64,000 nt of DNA from Oxalobacter sp. Lineage in GTDB: Bacteria > Pseudomonadota > Gammaproteobacteria > Burkholderiales > Burkholderiaceae_D. Positions 37,684-46,175 of the stretch are shown here, one piece after another; positions within the stretch are counted from its first letter, which is position 1; each line of letters opens with the position of its first letter. Where the stretch lies: assembly GCA_003605115.1 (NCBI GenBank), contig QZKY01000004.1, positions 1 to 64,000 of the forward strand, given 5' to 3'. The notes below the pieces were generated by a model. That model did no database searches, was not told the DNA's origin, and was given only the letters and a program-made list of their open reading frames with translations. The position numbers were made by a program, and so were the translations under genes.

Positions 37684-39714
37684 ATGACTACCTCGCTACC
37701 CACCACCAAAATGGCCAATGCCATTCGCGCCCTGGCTATGGACGCCGTTCAAAAAGCCAACTCCGGTCACCCCGGCATGCCGATGGGCATGGCCGAAATT
37801 TCGGTTGCACTCTGGGGCAAACACTTGCGCCACAACCCCACCAATCCGAAATGGTTCAACCGTGACCGATTTGTGCTCTCCAACGGTCATGGCTCCATGC
37901 TGCTGTATGCCCTTCTGCACTTGACCGGCTATGACTTGCCGATGGAAGAGTTGAAAAACTTCCGTCAGATGCATTCGAAAACCCCAGGTCATCCCGAATC
38001 GCATCTGACACCGGGCGTGGAAACCACCACGGGGCCCCTCGGACAAGGCATTTCCAACGCGGTCGGCATGGCACTGGCAGAAAAGCTGCTCGCTGCCGAA
38101 TTTAACAAACCGAATTTTGATCTCATCAACCATCACACCTACGTTTTCCTCGGTGATGGCTGCCTGATGGAAGGCATCTCGCACGAATCCTGTGCGCTCG
38201 CTGGCACCTGGAAGCTGAACAAGCTGATTGCCTTGTATGACGACAATGGCATTTCCATTGACGGTCATGTAGAAGGCTGGTTCACGGACGACACGCCAAA
38301 GCGTTTTGAAGCTTACGGATGGCACGTCATTCCGAATGTCGATGGCCACAACGTTGATGCTGTCGATGCCGCTATTGCACAAGCCAAAAAATCTGACAAG
38401 CCGACCCTCATTTGCTGCAAGACGGTTATCGGCAAAGGCTGCCCAACCAAAGCGGGCTCACATGATTGTCACGGTGCGCCACTCGGCGACAAGGAAATCG
38501 CCGGCGTGCGTGAAGCGATTGGTTGGAGCCACCCGCCATTTGAAATTCCCGCCGATGTTTACACCGCGTGGGATGCAAAAGCAACTGGGCGCACGGCGCA
38601 AGGCGACTGGGATGCGCTGTTCAAAGCATACAGCGAACGTTATCCGGTGGATGCCGCAGAACTGGTGCGTCGCATGAAAGGCGAACTGCCTGTAAACTTC
38701 GGCGAGATCGTACGCAAATACATCGCAGAATGCACAGCCAAGCAGGAAACCATCGCCACCCGCAAAGCCAGCCAGAATGCGATTCAAGCCATGGCACCTG
38801 TGCTGCCGGAATTTCTTGGCGGATCGGCTGATCTGACCGGCTCGAACCTGACCAACTGGAAAGAAAGCATTTCCTTGCGCGCTGACAAACCCGGCAATCA
38901 CATCAGCTACGGTGTACGCGAATTCGGCATGAGCGCGATCATGAACGGCGTTGCCCTGCACGGCGGGTACATCCCGTTCGGCGCAACTTTCCTGACTTTC
39001 TCGGATTACAGCCGCAATGCGATTCGCATGGCCGCGCTGATGCGGATTCGTTCGATCTTTGTGTTCACGCATGACTCCATCGGTCTCGGCGAGGACGGTC
39101 CGACACATCAATCCGTCGAACACGTTTCCAGCTTGCGCCTCATCCCGAATCTCGATAACTGGCGCCCCTGCGATACGGTCGAATCGGCCGTTGCATGGGC
39201 ACACGCTGTGCGCCGCCACAACGGCCCCTCGACGCTGATTTTCTCACGTCAAAACCTGCCATTCATGCCACGCACCGACGAACAAATCGCCAATATCAAT
39301 CGTGGCGGCTACGTGCTGCGCGATGCGGCCGATGCACACATCATCTTGATCGCTACTGGCTCCGAAGTAGAGTTGGCCATCAAGGCAGCGGAACAACTCG
39401 GCCGCGAAGGCATTGGCGCGCGCGTGGTGTCCATGCCCTCGACGAACGTTTTTGATCGCCAGGATGCACTCTACAAAGCAAGCGTGCTCCCGCACGATTT
39501 GCCGCGTGTCGCGGTCGAAGCAGGCGTCACCGATTTCTGGCACAAGTATGTCGGCCTGGATGGTGCGGTCGTTGGCATCGACAGCTTCGGCGAATCGGCG
39601 CCGGCAAGCGTCTTGTTCAAGCACTTCGGCCTCACCATCGACAGTGTGGTGGACGCTGCGAAACGCGTCCTGATCGGCAGTTGCTGCTGCGGTGGCGGCG
39701 GCTGTTGCAACTAA
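37684..39714 (+). CDS. tkt: Transketolase
   Basis: This thiamine-diphosphate enzyme of the pentose phosphate and Calvin pathways has 676 residues. His29 (NSGHPGMP), the ThDP motif from GDG at 157-159 to Asn188, and the catalytic Glu413 in REFGMSAI are all present. The last ten residues before the terminal Asn are almost only Cys and Gly (three Cys, four Gly, two Cys), outside the normal fold; this could be a metal-binding or redox tail. It is 56 bp upstream of gapA, a common betaproteobacterial pair. Confidence 0.96.
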   Translation: MTTSLPTTKMANAIRALAMDAVQKANSGHPGMPMGMAEISVALWGKHLRHNPTNPKWFNRDRFVLSNGHGSMLLYALLHLTGYDLPMEELKNFRQMHSKTPGHPESHLTPGVETTTGPLGQGISNAVGMALAEKLLAAEFNKPNFDLINHHTYVFLGDGCLMEGISHESCALAGTWKLNKLIALYDDNGISIDGHVEGWFTDDTPKRFEAYGWHVIPNVDGHNVDAVDAAIAQAKKSDKPTLICCKTVIGKGCPTKAGSHDCHGAPLGDKEIAGVREAIGWSHPPFEIPADVYTAWDAKATGRTAQGDWDALFKAYSERYPVDAAELVRRMKGELPVNFGEIVRKYIAECTAKQETIATRKASQNAIQAMAPVLPEFLGGSADLTGSNLTNWKESISLRADKPGNHISYGVREFGMSAIMNGVALHGGYIPFGATFLTFSDYSRNAIRMAALMRIRSIFVFTHDSIGLGEDGPTHQSVEHVSSLRLIPNLDNWRPCDTVESAVAWAHAVRRHNGPSTLIFSRQNLPFMPRTDEQIANINRGGYVLRDAADAHIILIATGSEVELAIKAAEQLGREGIGARVVSMPSTNVFDRQDALYKASVLPHDLPRVAVEAGVTDFWHKYVGLDGAVVGIDSFGESAPASVLFKHFGLTIDSVVDAAKRVLIGSCCCGGGGCCN

Positions 39715-39770
39715 TGAAAACAAAGAAACCTCATTTTTACAGTCAATAAACGTACTATCAGGAGAAAAAA

Positions 39771-40784
39771 ATGACTATTCGCGTCGCAATTAACGGTTAT
39801 GGCCGCATTGGTCGCAATGTGTTGCGTGCCCACTACGAAGGCGGCAAAACGCATGACATTCAAATCGTTGCGATCAACGATCTCGGCAATGCACAAACCA
39901 ACGCGCATTTAACGCAATACGACACCGCGCACGGCAAGTTCCCGGGCACGGTTTCCGTCGATGGCGACTATATGGTGGTAAATGGCGACCGCATTCGCGT
40001 TTTTGCACAACGCGATCCGGCCCTGATTCCGTGGAAAGAACTCAATGTTGATGTCGTGCTGGAATGCACGGGCTTTTTCACCACCAAGGAACGCGCTTCA
40101 GCACACTTGAAAGGTGGCGCCAAGAAAGTCATCATCTCCGCGCCGGGTGGCAAGGATGTGGATGCCACAGTCGTTTTTGGCGTCAACCAGGACATCCTGA
40201 AAGCGTCCGATACCGTTATTTCCAACGCCTCCTGCACCACCAACTGCCTGGCACCGATTGCCAAAGTCTTGAACGACAACATCGGCATCGTCACCGGTTT
40301 GATGACCACGATCCACGCTTACACCAACGATCAAGTCCTGACCGACGTGTATCACGAAGATCTGCGTCGCGCCCGCTCTGCCACCATGAGCATGATCCCG
40401 ACACGCACCGGCGCCGCTGCTGCGGTTGGCCTCGTACTGCCAGTACTGAACGGCAAGCTCGACGGTTTTGCCATGCGCGTACCGACCATCAACGTTTCTG
40501 TCGTGGATCTCACGTTCAACGCCGCACGCAATACAACGGTTGAAGAAATCAACGCGCTGATGAAAGCCGCTTCAGAAGGCCCGATGAAAGGCGTGCTGGG
40601 GTACAACACCGCACCGCTGGTTTCCGTGGACTTCAACCACACGACTGAATCAAGCTATTTCGATTCCACCCAAACCCGCGTCAGCAACGGCAACCTCGTC
40701 AAAGTGCTGTCTTGGTATGATAATGAATGGGGCTTTAGTAACCGTATGTTGGACACCACAGTAGCTTTGATGAATGCTAAGTAA
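39771..40784 (+). CDS. gapA: Glyceraldehyde-3-phosphate dehydrogenase, type I
   Basis: This glycolytic NAD-linked enzyme has 337 residues, with the Rossmann start [14 protein letters not shown] and catalytic Cys155 in [12 protein letters not shown], plus the C-terminal [21 protein letters not shown] lies 7 nt before the ATG. It follows tkt. In many Burkholderiales pgk and pyk come next, but here the gene is followed by two terminators and a remnant of a second gap 3' end, so the expected operon continuation has been lost or moved. Confidence 0.97.
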   Translation: MTIRVAINGYGRIGRNVLRAHYEGGKTHDIQIVAINDLGNAQTNAHLTQYDTAHGKFPGTVSVDGDYMVVNGDRIRVFAQRDPALIPWKELNVDVVLECTGFFTTKERASAHLKGGAKKVIISAPGGKDVDATVVFGVNQDILKASDTVISNASCTTNCLAPIAKVLNDNIGIVTGLMTTIHAYTNDQVLTDVYHEDLRRARSATMSMIPTRTGAAAAVGLVLPVLNGKLDGFAMRVPTINVSVVDLTFNAARNTTVEEINALMKAASEGPMKGVLGYNTAPLVSVDFNHTTESSYFDSTQTRVSNGNLVKVLSWYDNEWGFSNRMLDTTVALMNAK

Positions 40785-40801
40785 TCGAAGTTGCACTACG
40801 C

Positions 40802-40870
40802 CCCATTCATTACGGCGTAGGCTAACGTGAGCGCAGCGAACGTTAAGCGCAGCGGCCGAAGCCACAACGA
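40802..40870 (+). repeat. 69-bp dispersed repeat, copy 1
   Basis: This copy is 63/69 identical to copy 2 at 40979-41047. It contains the palindromic arms TAACGT and ACGTTA around an 11-nt spacer and ends in GCCACAACGA. It lies between the gapA stop and its terminator. Confidence 0.8.
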
Positions 40871-40882
40871 GTGGAAAATAAG

Positions 40883-40911
40883 TGTCCCGAGAAATCGGGA
40901 CATTTTATTTT
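40883..40911 (+). terminator. Terminator 1 after gapA
   Basis: A perfect 8-bp stem TGTCCCGA/TCGGGACA closed by GAAA is followed by TTTTATTTT. Confidence 0.9.
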
Positions 40912-40965
40912 GGCCTCAATAACCGTATGCTGGATACCACCGTCGCACTCATGAATGCCAAATAA
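40912..40965 (+). pseudogene. Remnant of a second gap gene: the last 17 codons plus stop
   Basis: This short stretch encodes the C-terminus of GAPDH again: the peptide G-L-N then [14 protein letters not shown] and TAA. It matches the end of intact gapA at 15 of 17 residues, yet codon third positions differ at many sites. It directly abuts the TTTT of the first terminator and is followed by a second copy of the 69-bp repeat and a second terminator. It has no start codon and is not a gene in itself. It shows that a second, diverged gap copy or its 3' end once lay here. Confidence 0.85.
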
Positions 40966-40978
40966 ATGGAACCCTACC

Positions 40979-41047
40979 CCCACTCGTTACGGCGTAGGCT
41001 AACGTGAGCGTAGCGAACGTTAAGCGAAGCGGCAGGAGCCACAACGA
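40979..41047 (+). repeat. 69-bp dispersed repeat, copy 2
   Basis: This is the partner of copy 1 (six mismatches), at the same offset from the gap-type stop codon (13 nt here, 17 nt there). A diverged inverted relative is visible at 49099-49131, 3' of gpsA. Confidence 0.8.
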
Positions 41048-41049
41048 CA

Positions 41050-41080
41050 AACGCCCCGATCTCTCGGGGCGTTTTCTTTC
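41050..41080 (+). terminator. Terminator 2, after the gap remnant
   Basis: A 10-bp perfect stem AACGCCCCGA/TCGGGGCGTT with a TCTC loop is followed by a T-rich tract. Its stem sequence differs from terminator 1 although its position is equivalent. Confidence 0.9.
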
Positions 41081-41106
41081 AAGACTTTGCTAAAATAACC
41101 AGCGCT

Positions 41107-41298
41107 ATGGATCCCGCCCAAACCAACCCCATCATCGCTCCTGACAACGACGCGCCCGCAGACAGCTGCTCGTTCGACAGTCAGTGCGCATTGCCCCCGA
41201 AAACCCGCTTCCAGATTGCTGCCTTTGCAGCTATCGCCATTGCAATCGTATCCCTTGCAATGTACGGCTTTTACTGGATCGCGATGAAATATTTCTGA
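41107..41298 (+). CDS. Small single-span membrane protein, unknown
   Basis: This 63-residue protein has an acidic, Pro-rich N-terminus with two cysteines (SCSFDSQCALPP) and one C-terminal membrane helix at about residues 36-58, ending in KYF. No family is recognised. It starts 27 bp after terminator 2; a TAAAAT box 16 nt before the ATG could be its -10. No good Shine-Dalgarno is seen, so expression is uncertain. Confidence 0.55.
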   Translation: MDPAQTNPIIAPDNDAPADSCSFDSQCALPPKTRFQIAAFAAIAIAIVSLAMYGFYWIAMKYF

Positions 41299-41336
41299 TG
41301 ATCCTGCATCATTTGGGATGCGTGCATCTGGCGCCG

Positions 41337-41969
41337 CTATTTTTTCTGTACCTTCTTCATTTTCACTTTCCTCAGCAATACCTCACGCTTCACCGGAGCG
41401 CTCAACTCAGCTTCTCCACTCAATCTGTCGCGCCGCATCGTGATATCCCACCCTTTACGTCCTGGCATATATTCAGCCCAACCAACCATGGGCATGACAA
41501 GCGGCATGGCAACCATTTTTTTCTTCTCATGCATTTGCTGTAGCACGATTTCGGACATCCGCTCCAGCGCAACAGCGCCTGCTTCCGTACACTCGTCATT
41601 AATATAATCCTGCACGGCTTCTTGCTGCATCCATTCTTCCCATTTGTCGCCCTTCATGTTGACGATGGAAGACAATTCATTGAAGAATTTCTGCGCTCCC
41701 TTTTCTCCTTCTACAAAGCGCACTTTGAAAGTATATTGCGCCACGTAGGAGTAAAGACCCGCCATCGAATCAAACTTGTTGAAATCCACCACTTCGATGT
41801 GTTTACAGGTATAGGCTTCTTCCACCAGACTTTTAACACTTTCTTCCCCAGGACGTGAACAACCTGTCATCAGGCCCGAAAGTAATACGACCCCGAGTAC
41901 AAACAACCATCCGAAGCGGCGCTTGTGGTGGGAGTGAGAATGTGTCTGTGTGCTTAATTGCATATTCAT
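41337..41969 (-). CDS. Predicted lipoprotein, unknown function
   Basis: From the ATG at 41969 the protein has 210 residues. A His/Arg-rich stretch (HSHSHHKRR) precedes a hydrophobic helix, then the lipobox LMTGC. The mature part is mixed alpha/beta with two Cys (YTCKH, NDECTEAG) that could pair, and a very basic C-terminus. The long n-region before the signal helix is unusual; translation from an ATG two codons in is possible. No family recognised. The DUF2288 gene lies upstream on the same strand. Confidence 0.65.
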   Translation of the reverse strand: MNMQLSTQTHSHSHHKRRFGWLFVLGVVLLSGLMTGCSRPGEESVKSLVEEAYTCKHIEVVDFNKFDSMAGLYSYVAQYTFKVRFVEGEKGAQKFFNELSSIVNMKGDKWEEWMQQEAVQDYINDECTEAGAVALERMSEIVLQQMHEKKKMVAMPLVMPMVGWAEYMPGRKGWDITMRRDRLSGEAELSAPVKREVLLRKVKMKKVQKK

Positions 41970-42090
41970 AAACGGACTCGCGTTAGTGCCAAGTGTTGGA
42001 AGGGCTAAAGCCGCATAGATTACACCAAACCCGGGAAATTGCCGATATTTTTCGCGATTTTGCGGTTTTTCATGACTTTCCCGCACTGTG

Positions 42091-42420
42091 TTAATGCAAG
42101 CTGTCAGCGACGTTTCCCTGTTCCTGTACCAATATCCAGGGCTTCACGACGACGGTCCAAAGGGATGCGTCCTGTTCGTGCCATGCGAGCGCTTGCGCAT
42201 CGGTGACCTTAAAAATACGCCCGGCCTTCAACCAATCCTCCACTGCCTTCTTTTCATCGTTAGCAACGCGCACTGCCACTTCGACCAAATCGAGCTCGCG
42301 CTCCACGAAAATCAATGCCCCTGAAGCATAGAATCGCTCGAGATCCTTCCACGACATTTGTGCCGTTTCGAGATTCAGCTTGGCATACAAAATTTCATCT
42401 TGCTTTTTTTGCTTCTCCAT
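42091..42420 (-). CDS. DUF2288 domain protein
   Basis: This 109-residue cytosolic protein has the family pattern: LYAKLNLETAQMSWKDLERF, then GALIFVERELDLVEVAVRVA and the Trp-rich LWTVVVKPWILVQ. The function is unknown. The ATG at 42420 follows GAGAG; the frame is open seven codons further up to a TTG. It lies 27 bp after slyX on the same strand, probably in one transcript. Confidence 0.8.
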   Translation of the reverse strand: MEKQKKQDEILYAKLNLETAQMSWKDLERFYASGALIFVERELDLVEVAVRVANDEKKAVEDWLKAGRIFKVTDAQALAWHEQDASLWTVVVKPWILVQEQGNVADSLH

Positions 42421-42447
42421 CTTGCTCTCTTTGCTCTTCAAACTTTT

Positions 42448-42654
42448 TTAATAGTGAGGGGGCTTTTCATTGAGGGGCAGCATTTCGTTGCCCTGAATGC
42501 CAGCCTCGGCCAAACGCCTTGCTAGCCCAGCAATCACTTCTGCCAAATTGTCCAGACGCTGCTGTTGACGAAATACAGTCTTGTTCAATTCGTCCAGCAA
42601 GTCTTCCTGGCGAGTCAGCTTTATTTCGATGTCGATCATACGCGCCTCGTCCAT
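42448..42654 (-). CDS. slyX: SlyX family protein
   Basis: This 68-residue coiled-coil protein has the SlyX heptad pattern IDIEIKLTRQEDLLDELNKT and the conserved RQQQRLDNL, ending with the typical PPHY. The role is unknown. AAGGGGAC lies just upstream of the ATG at 42654; the open frame extends 33 codons further without a ribosome site. It is the first gene of a likely slyX-DUF2288 unit. Confidence 0.85.
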   Translation of the reverse strand: MDEARMIDIEIKLTRQEDLLDELNKTVFRQQQRLDNLAEVIAGLARRLAEAGIQGNEMLPLNEKPPHY

Positions 42655-43024
42655 GACGTCCCCTTTTTGTAAAACACACATTTTAACTTTAGAACAGGCC
42701 GTCGTGTGCATTGAACGTATCCCGATAGTGTTCACGCAAAAATGATTCTTCACTCTCGGATGTTTTCCCTTTTATCTCAAAAAACGCTGCGTGGAAAACA
42801 ACACATAGTCATATCACTCTTTTCATTTTTGTGATCCGGGTGTTAATCCTATTCTTTTTTGCCAATGATATTGCTCAAGCCCAACAAAGACGGATTGCGT
42901 TGAATCAACTTGCTCGTGATTTGCATTGGACTTCGTTTCGATTGGAACCCAAACTCCAAGAGCCGCTTGAAAATTTTTCGTCCACAGTCTTCGCACGATC
43001 AACAGGAAATTACAGGAGGAAGCT
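42655..43024. other. 370-bp gap between slyX and a small secreted-peptide gene
   Basis: It holds promoters for the two divergent genes. A GTG-started 65-codon frame (42831-43028) with a signal-like N-terminus ends in an ATGA overlap with the next gene but lacks a ribosome site. The sequence is AT-rich around 42760-42860. Nothing else is recognised. Confidence 0.35.
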
Positions 43025-43225
43025 ATGAAAATGCAATCGAGCAAACCCAGGAAGTCCCTGATCATTGTCATTGGCGGCATTGTTGCCATTTCCAGTTTGG
43101 TAGCAGGGGTTTATCCCGCCTATGCAAGCAATGCGCAATCCACAGATTCATCCAAATCCAATTATGCGCAATTCAAACGCGGGTTGTCTGCAAAGGATTG
43201 GAAGCTAATGGTGAAAGGTAACTAA
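43025..43225 (+). CDS. Small exported protein, unknown
   Basis: This 66-residue protein has a basic start and a signal peptide ending at AYAS (about residue 34), leaving a mature peptide of only about 32 residues (Ser/Lys/Asn-rich). A strong GGAGG lies 6 nt before the ATG, which argues that it is translated. No family recognised. It converges with rep. Confidence 0.6.
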   Translation: MKMQSSKPRKSLIIVIGGIVAISSLVAGVYPAYASNAQSTDSSKSNYAQFKRGLSAKDWKLMVKGN

Positions 43226-43260
43226 TCGACGCGCTGAACACGCAAAGCGCTCCGCTCTTT

Positions 43261-45330
43261 TTACTTTTTCGCCCCGTTCAACAAGGCTTTCAAATTGGCC
43301 AGCCGATCCTGAGGCGTCAGCGTTTCTTCTAGTGTTGCAGGAGCGTTGCCTTGATTGAGCTGCATTTCTTCAATAAAGCGCGAGGGCTCGCACACGACAT
43401 GTTCGCGTGCGCGCTTGCGCTTTTTACACCAGCTCACATGCAAGCTACGCTGTGCTCGCGTGATGCCGACATACATGAGCCGTCGCTCTTCTTCTATGCG
43501 CGCTGCGAGCGATTCTGCTGGCGCATCCGGATCACCGCGATGGGGGAGGATGCCTTCTTCTACCCCGATCAGGAAAACGTGCGGGAATTCCAATCCTTTG
43601 GCCGCATGCAAGGTTGAGAGTCGAACGGCATCGGCCGTGTCTTCTCGCCCTTCCAGCATCGTCATCAGTGCAACCATTTGCGTGAGTTCCAGCAGCGTTT
43701 TTTCGCCATCATCACCCGTTTTGCCGCCTGTGCCTTTTTCCTTCAGCCAGGTCGTGAATTCAGTTACGTGCTGCCATTTTTCAACCGCTTGCCGATCATC
43801 GAAAGTATCGTAAAGATACGCTTCATAGCGAATTTCTTTCATCATGTCATCCAGCACGGCAGCGGCATTTTCACCACGACCGGAAGCGCCTTTGCCTGAT
43901 GCACCTTTACCACCTGCACGGCCTTCGAGTTGATTGATGAAGTCGCAAAATGCTCTTAGGGGACGCAACTGACGATCCGGCAATTTCGCCTCGATACCGC
44001 CTTTGTATACCGCTTCAAACAAGGAGCATTGCCACTGGCCTGCAAACTGACCGAGTACTTCCAGTGTCGTTTGCCCCACGCCGCGCTTGGGCGTGGTGAC
44101 CGCACGGATGAAAGCAGGATCGTCATCGCCATTAGCGATCAAGCGCAAGTAGCTGACGATATCCTTGATTTCCGCACGGTCAAAAAAACTCTGCCCGCCA
44201 GAAATCGTGTAAGGAATGCGTTCTTTGCGCAAAGCTTGTTCGATCACCCGCGCCTGATGATTGCCACGATACAAAATGGCGTAATCCGAAAATTTTGCAC
44301 GCCGCTCAAAGCGATGCGCTGACAACAGCATCGCCACGTGTTCGGCTTCATGTTCATCATCATCCATGGCTGTCACGGCAATGGGATCGCCCAGTCCATG
44401 CTCGGACCACAGCTTTTTTTCAAACAATTTCGGATTGTTGGCGATCACGGCATTGGCCGCGTGCAAAATGCGTGTGCTGGAACGATAATTTTGTTCCAGC
44501 TTGACGAGTTTGAGATCGGGAAAATCGGTTTGGAGCGTTTTCAGATTTTCCAGCGTTGCGCCCCGCCATGCGTAAATCGCCTGGTCATCATCACCCACCG
44601 CGGTAAACATCGGCTTTTTCCCTACACCGGTGACCAGCAGTTTCACCAATTCATACTGACAAGCGTTCGTATCCTGATACTCATCGATCAGCAAATAACG
44701 CAAGCGTCGCTGCCAGCGATCACGCGCGCCATCATTTGCGGTGAACAGTTCTACCGGCAGGCGAATCAAGTCATCGAAATCCACCGCCTGATAAGCAGAC
44801 AGCGTTGCGCAATAATTGCGATAAATCCGCGCGGCGTATACTTCGTTTTCATCTGCCGCCGCTTTCACCGCTTCGTCTGGCGTGAGCAGGGCATTCTTCC
44901 ATAGCGATATCGCATTTTGCGTGCGGCGAATCAATTGCTTGTCTGTTGTTGCAGATAAATCCTGCACGAGTGAAAAACAATCCGCGCTGTCCAGAATCGA
45001 AAAACTGTTTTTGAGTTTAAGCTCTTTCGCTTCTTGCCGAAGAATTTTGACACCGAGCGAATGAAACGTGGACACCGTCAGGTCAGATGCCTGCTGCGGA
45101 TCTTTCAGCAACTTTGCCACACGCTCTTGCATTTCCGCGGCGGCTTTGTTGGTGAAGGTCAATGCAGCGATGTGTTTGGCTTCATAGCCCCCAGCGTCGA
45201 TCAGATACGCCATTTTCTGCGTGATCACCCGCGTTTTGCCGGAGCCTGCACCTGCCAGCACCAAACAAGGGCCATCCAGATAGCGCACCGCTTCGCGCTG
45301 CGGCGGATTCATTTGTGAGGTGTGTGGCAT
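43261..45330 (-). CDS. rep: ATP-dependent DNA helicase Rep (UvrD/Rep family)
   Basis: This SF1A helicase of 689 residues unwinds 3'-5' and supports replication-fork restart. Motif I AGAGSGKT is at 26-33, motif Ia TFTNKAAAEM, motif II LLIDEYQDTN from 213, motif III GDDDQAIYAWRG, motif IV EQNYRSS, and motif V/VI STLHAAKGLEF and VGITRAQ. A Gly/Ala/Ser/Lys repeat (GKGAS units, residues 473-486) is inserted in the 2B region, with matching tandem repeats in the DNA. It appears to be monocistronic. Confidence 0.95.
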   Translation of the reverse strand: MPHTSQMNPPQREAVRYLDGPCLVLAGAGSGKTRVITQKMAYLIDAGGYEAKHIAALTFTNKAAAEMQERVAKLLKDPQQASDLTVSTFHSLGVKILRQEAKELKLKNSFSILDSADCFSLVQDLSATTDKQLIRRTQNAISLWKNALLTPDEAVKAAADENEVYAARIYRNYCATLSAYQAVDFDDLIRLPVELFTANDGARDRWQRRLRYLLIDEYQDTNACQYELVKLLVTGVGKKPMFTAVGDDDQAIYAWRGATLENLKTLQTDFPDLKLVKLEQNYRSSTRILHAANAVIANNPKLFEKKLWSEHGLGDPIAVTAMDDDEHEAEHVAMLLSAHRFERRAKFSDYAILYRGNHQARVIEQALRKERIPYTISGGQSFFDRAEIKDIVSYLRLIANGDDDPAFIRAVTTPKRGVGQTTLEVLGQFAGQWQCSLFEAVYKGGIEAKLPDRQLRPLRAFCDFINQLEGRAGGKGASGKGASGRGENAAAVLDDMMKEIRYEAYLYDTFDDRQAVEKWQHVTEFTTWLKEKGTGGKTGDDGEKTLLELTQMVALMTMLEGREDTADAVRLSTLHAAKGLEFPHVFLIGVEEGILPHRGDPDAPAESLAARIEEERRLMYVGITRAQRSLHVSWCKKRKRAREHVVCEPSRFIEEMQLNQGNAPATLEETLTPQDRLANLKALLNGAKK

Positions 45331-45454
45331 GGGATTGATGCGCCTGCTTCTGCAAAGCGGGGCATTGTACCAGTGACGCTTTGCCAGGAATAGCGATCTT
45401 GCTGGGTAATCAATCTGTCATGATTGAATGGTCTGGCGCATTTTCGTTCGCAGG

Positions 45455-45482
45455 CTTGCAATTGTCATGTGCGCCCCCATTA
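45455..45482 (+). promoter_or_regulatory. Sigma-32-type heat-shock promoter for hslVU
   Basis: CTTGCAA at 45455-45461, a 13-bp spacer and CCCCATTA at 45475-45482 match the RpoH consensus (CTTGAAA, 13-15 bp, CCCCATNT) with few mismatches. It lies 51 bp before the hslV ATG, as expected for this heat-shock operon. Confidence 0.8.
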
Positions 45483-45532
45483 AGGTAGGATGGCAGAATA
45501 TTACCAAACCATAACCCTTCCCTGAGGAACAC

Positions 45533-46069
45533 ATGGAGCAATTTCACGGCACCACCATTCTTTCTGTACGACGCGGCGCCGCCGTTGCACTCGGTGGCGA
45601 CGGCCAAGTCACGCTCGGCAATGTAGTCATGAAAGGCAGCGCCCGCAAGGTGCGCAAGCTTTACCATGGCCGCGTATTGGCCGGTTTTGCGGGCGGCACA
45701 GCAGACGCTTTTACGCTGCTCGACCGTTTTGAAGCCAAGCTGGAACAGCACCAGGGCAATTTGATGCGCGCTTCCATCGAACTGGCCAAAGACTGGCGCA
45801 CGGATCGCATGTTGCGCCGTCTTGAAGCGATGCTGCTGGTCGCTGACAAACAAACCACGCTGATCATTACCGGCAATGGTGATGTGCTGGAACCCGAAGA
45901 AGGCATTGGCTCCATTGGTTCGGGCGGATCTTATGCGCAATCTGCCGCGCTCGCCTTGCAACGCAACACAGACTATTCTCCGGCGGAGATCGTCGCCAAG
46001 TCGCTCTCTATTGCGGGTGAGTTGTGCATTTACACAAACATGTCGCATATTATTGAAACTCTTGACTAA
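45533..46069 (+). CDS. hslV: ATP-dependent protease proteolytic subunit HslV
   Basis: This threonine peptidase forms the double-hexamer core of the HslVU protease. It has 178 residues; after removal of MEQFHG the mature enzyme starts at catalytic Thr7 (TTILSVRR). The G-rich segments [16 protein letters not shown] and [19 protein letters not shown] are standard. TGAGGAA lies upstream of the ATG. It precedes hslU, and a sigma-32-like promoter is in front. Confidence 0.97.
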   Translation: MEQFHGTTILSVRRGAAVALGGDGQVTLGNVVMKGSARKVRKLYHGRVLAGFAGGTADAFTLLDRFEAKLEQHQGNLMRASIELAKDWRTDRMLRRLEAMLLVADKQTTLIITGNGDVLEPEEGIGSIGSGGSYAQSAALALQRNTDYSPAEIVAKSLSIAGELCIYTNMSHIIETLD

Positions 46070-46079
46070 TGCACGCATC

Positions 46080-46141
46080 GTGAAATTTGGGGTCAGAGTA
46101 ATTTTTGCTTCGCAAAAATAAACTGCTGACCCCAATTTCAC
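46080..46141. repeat. REP-like nested inverted repeat between hslV and hslU
   Basis: The outer arms GTGAAATTTGGGGTCAG and CTGACCCCAATTTCAC (one bulged base) surround an inner 8-bp stem ATTTTTGC/GCAAAAAT with a 3-nt loop. The GGGGTCAGAGT core resembles hairpin repeats found dispersed in many proteobacterial genomes. It lengthens the hslV-hslU gap to 106 bp and may modulate readthrough or mRNA stability. Confidence 0.75.
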
Positions 46142-46175
46142 TAACCCCAAGTTTCGCTTTCATACCCTACTCAAT

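Noticed and set aside
42831-43028. Rightward GTG-started frame with a signal-like N-terminus
   Set aside because: It lacks a ribosome-binding site and family similarity; the ATGA overlap may be chance. Kept only as a hint in the findings.
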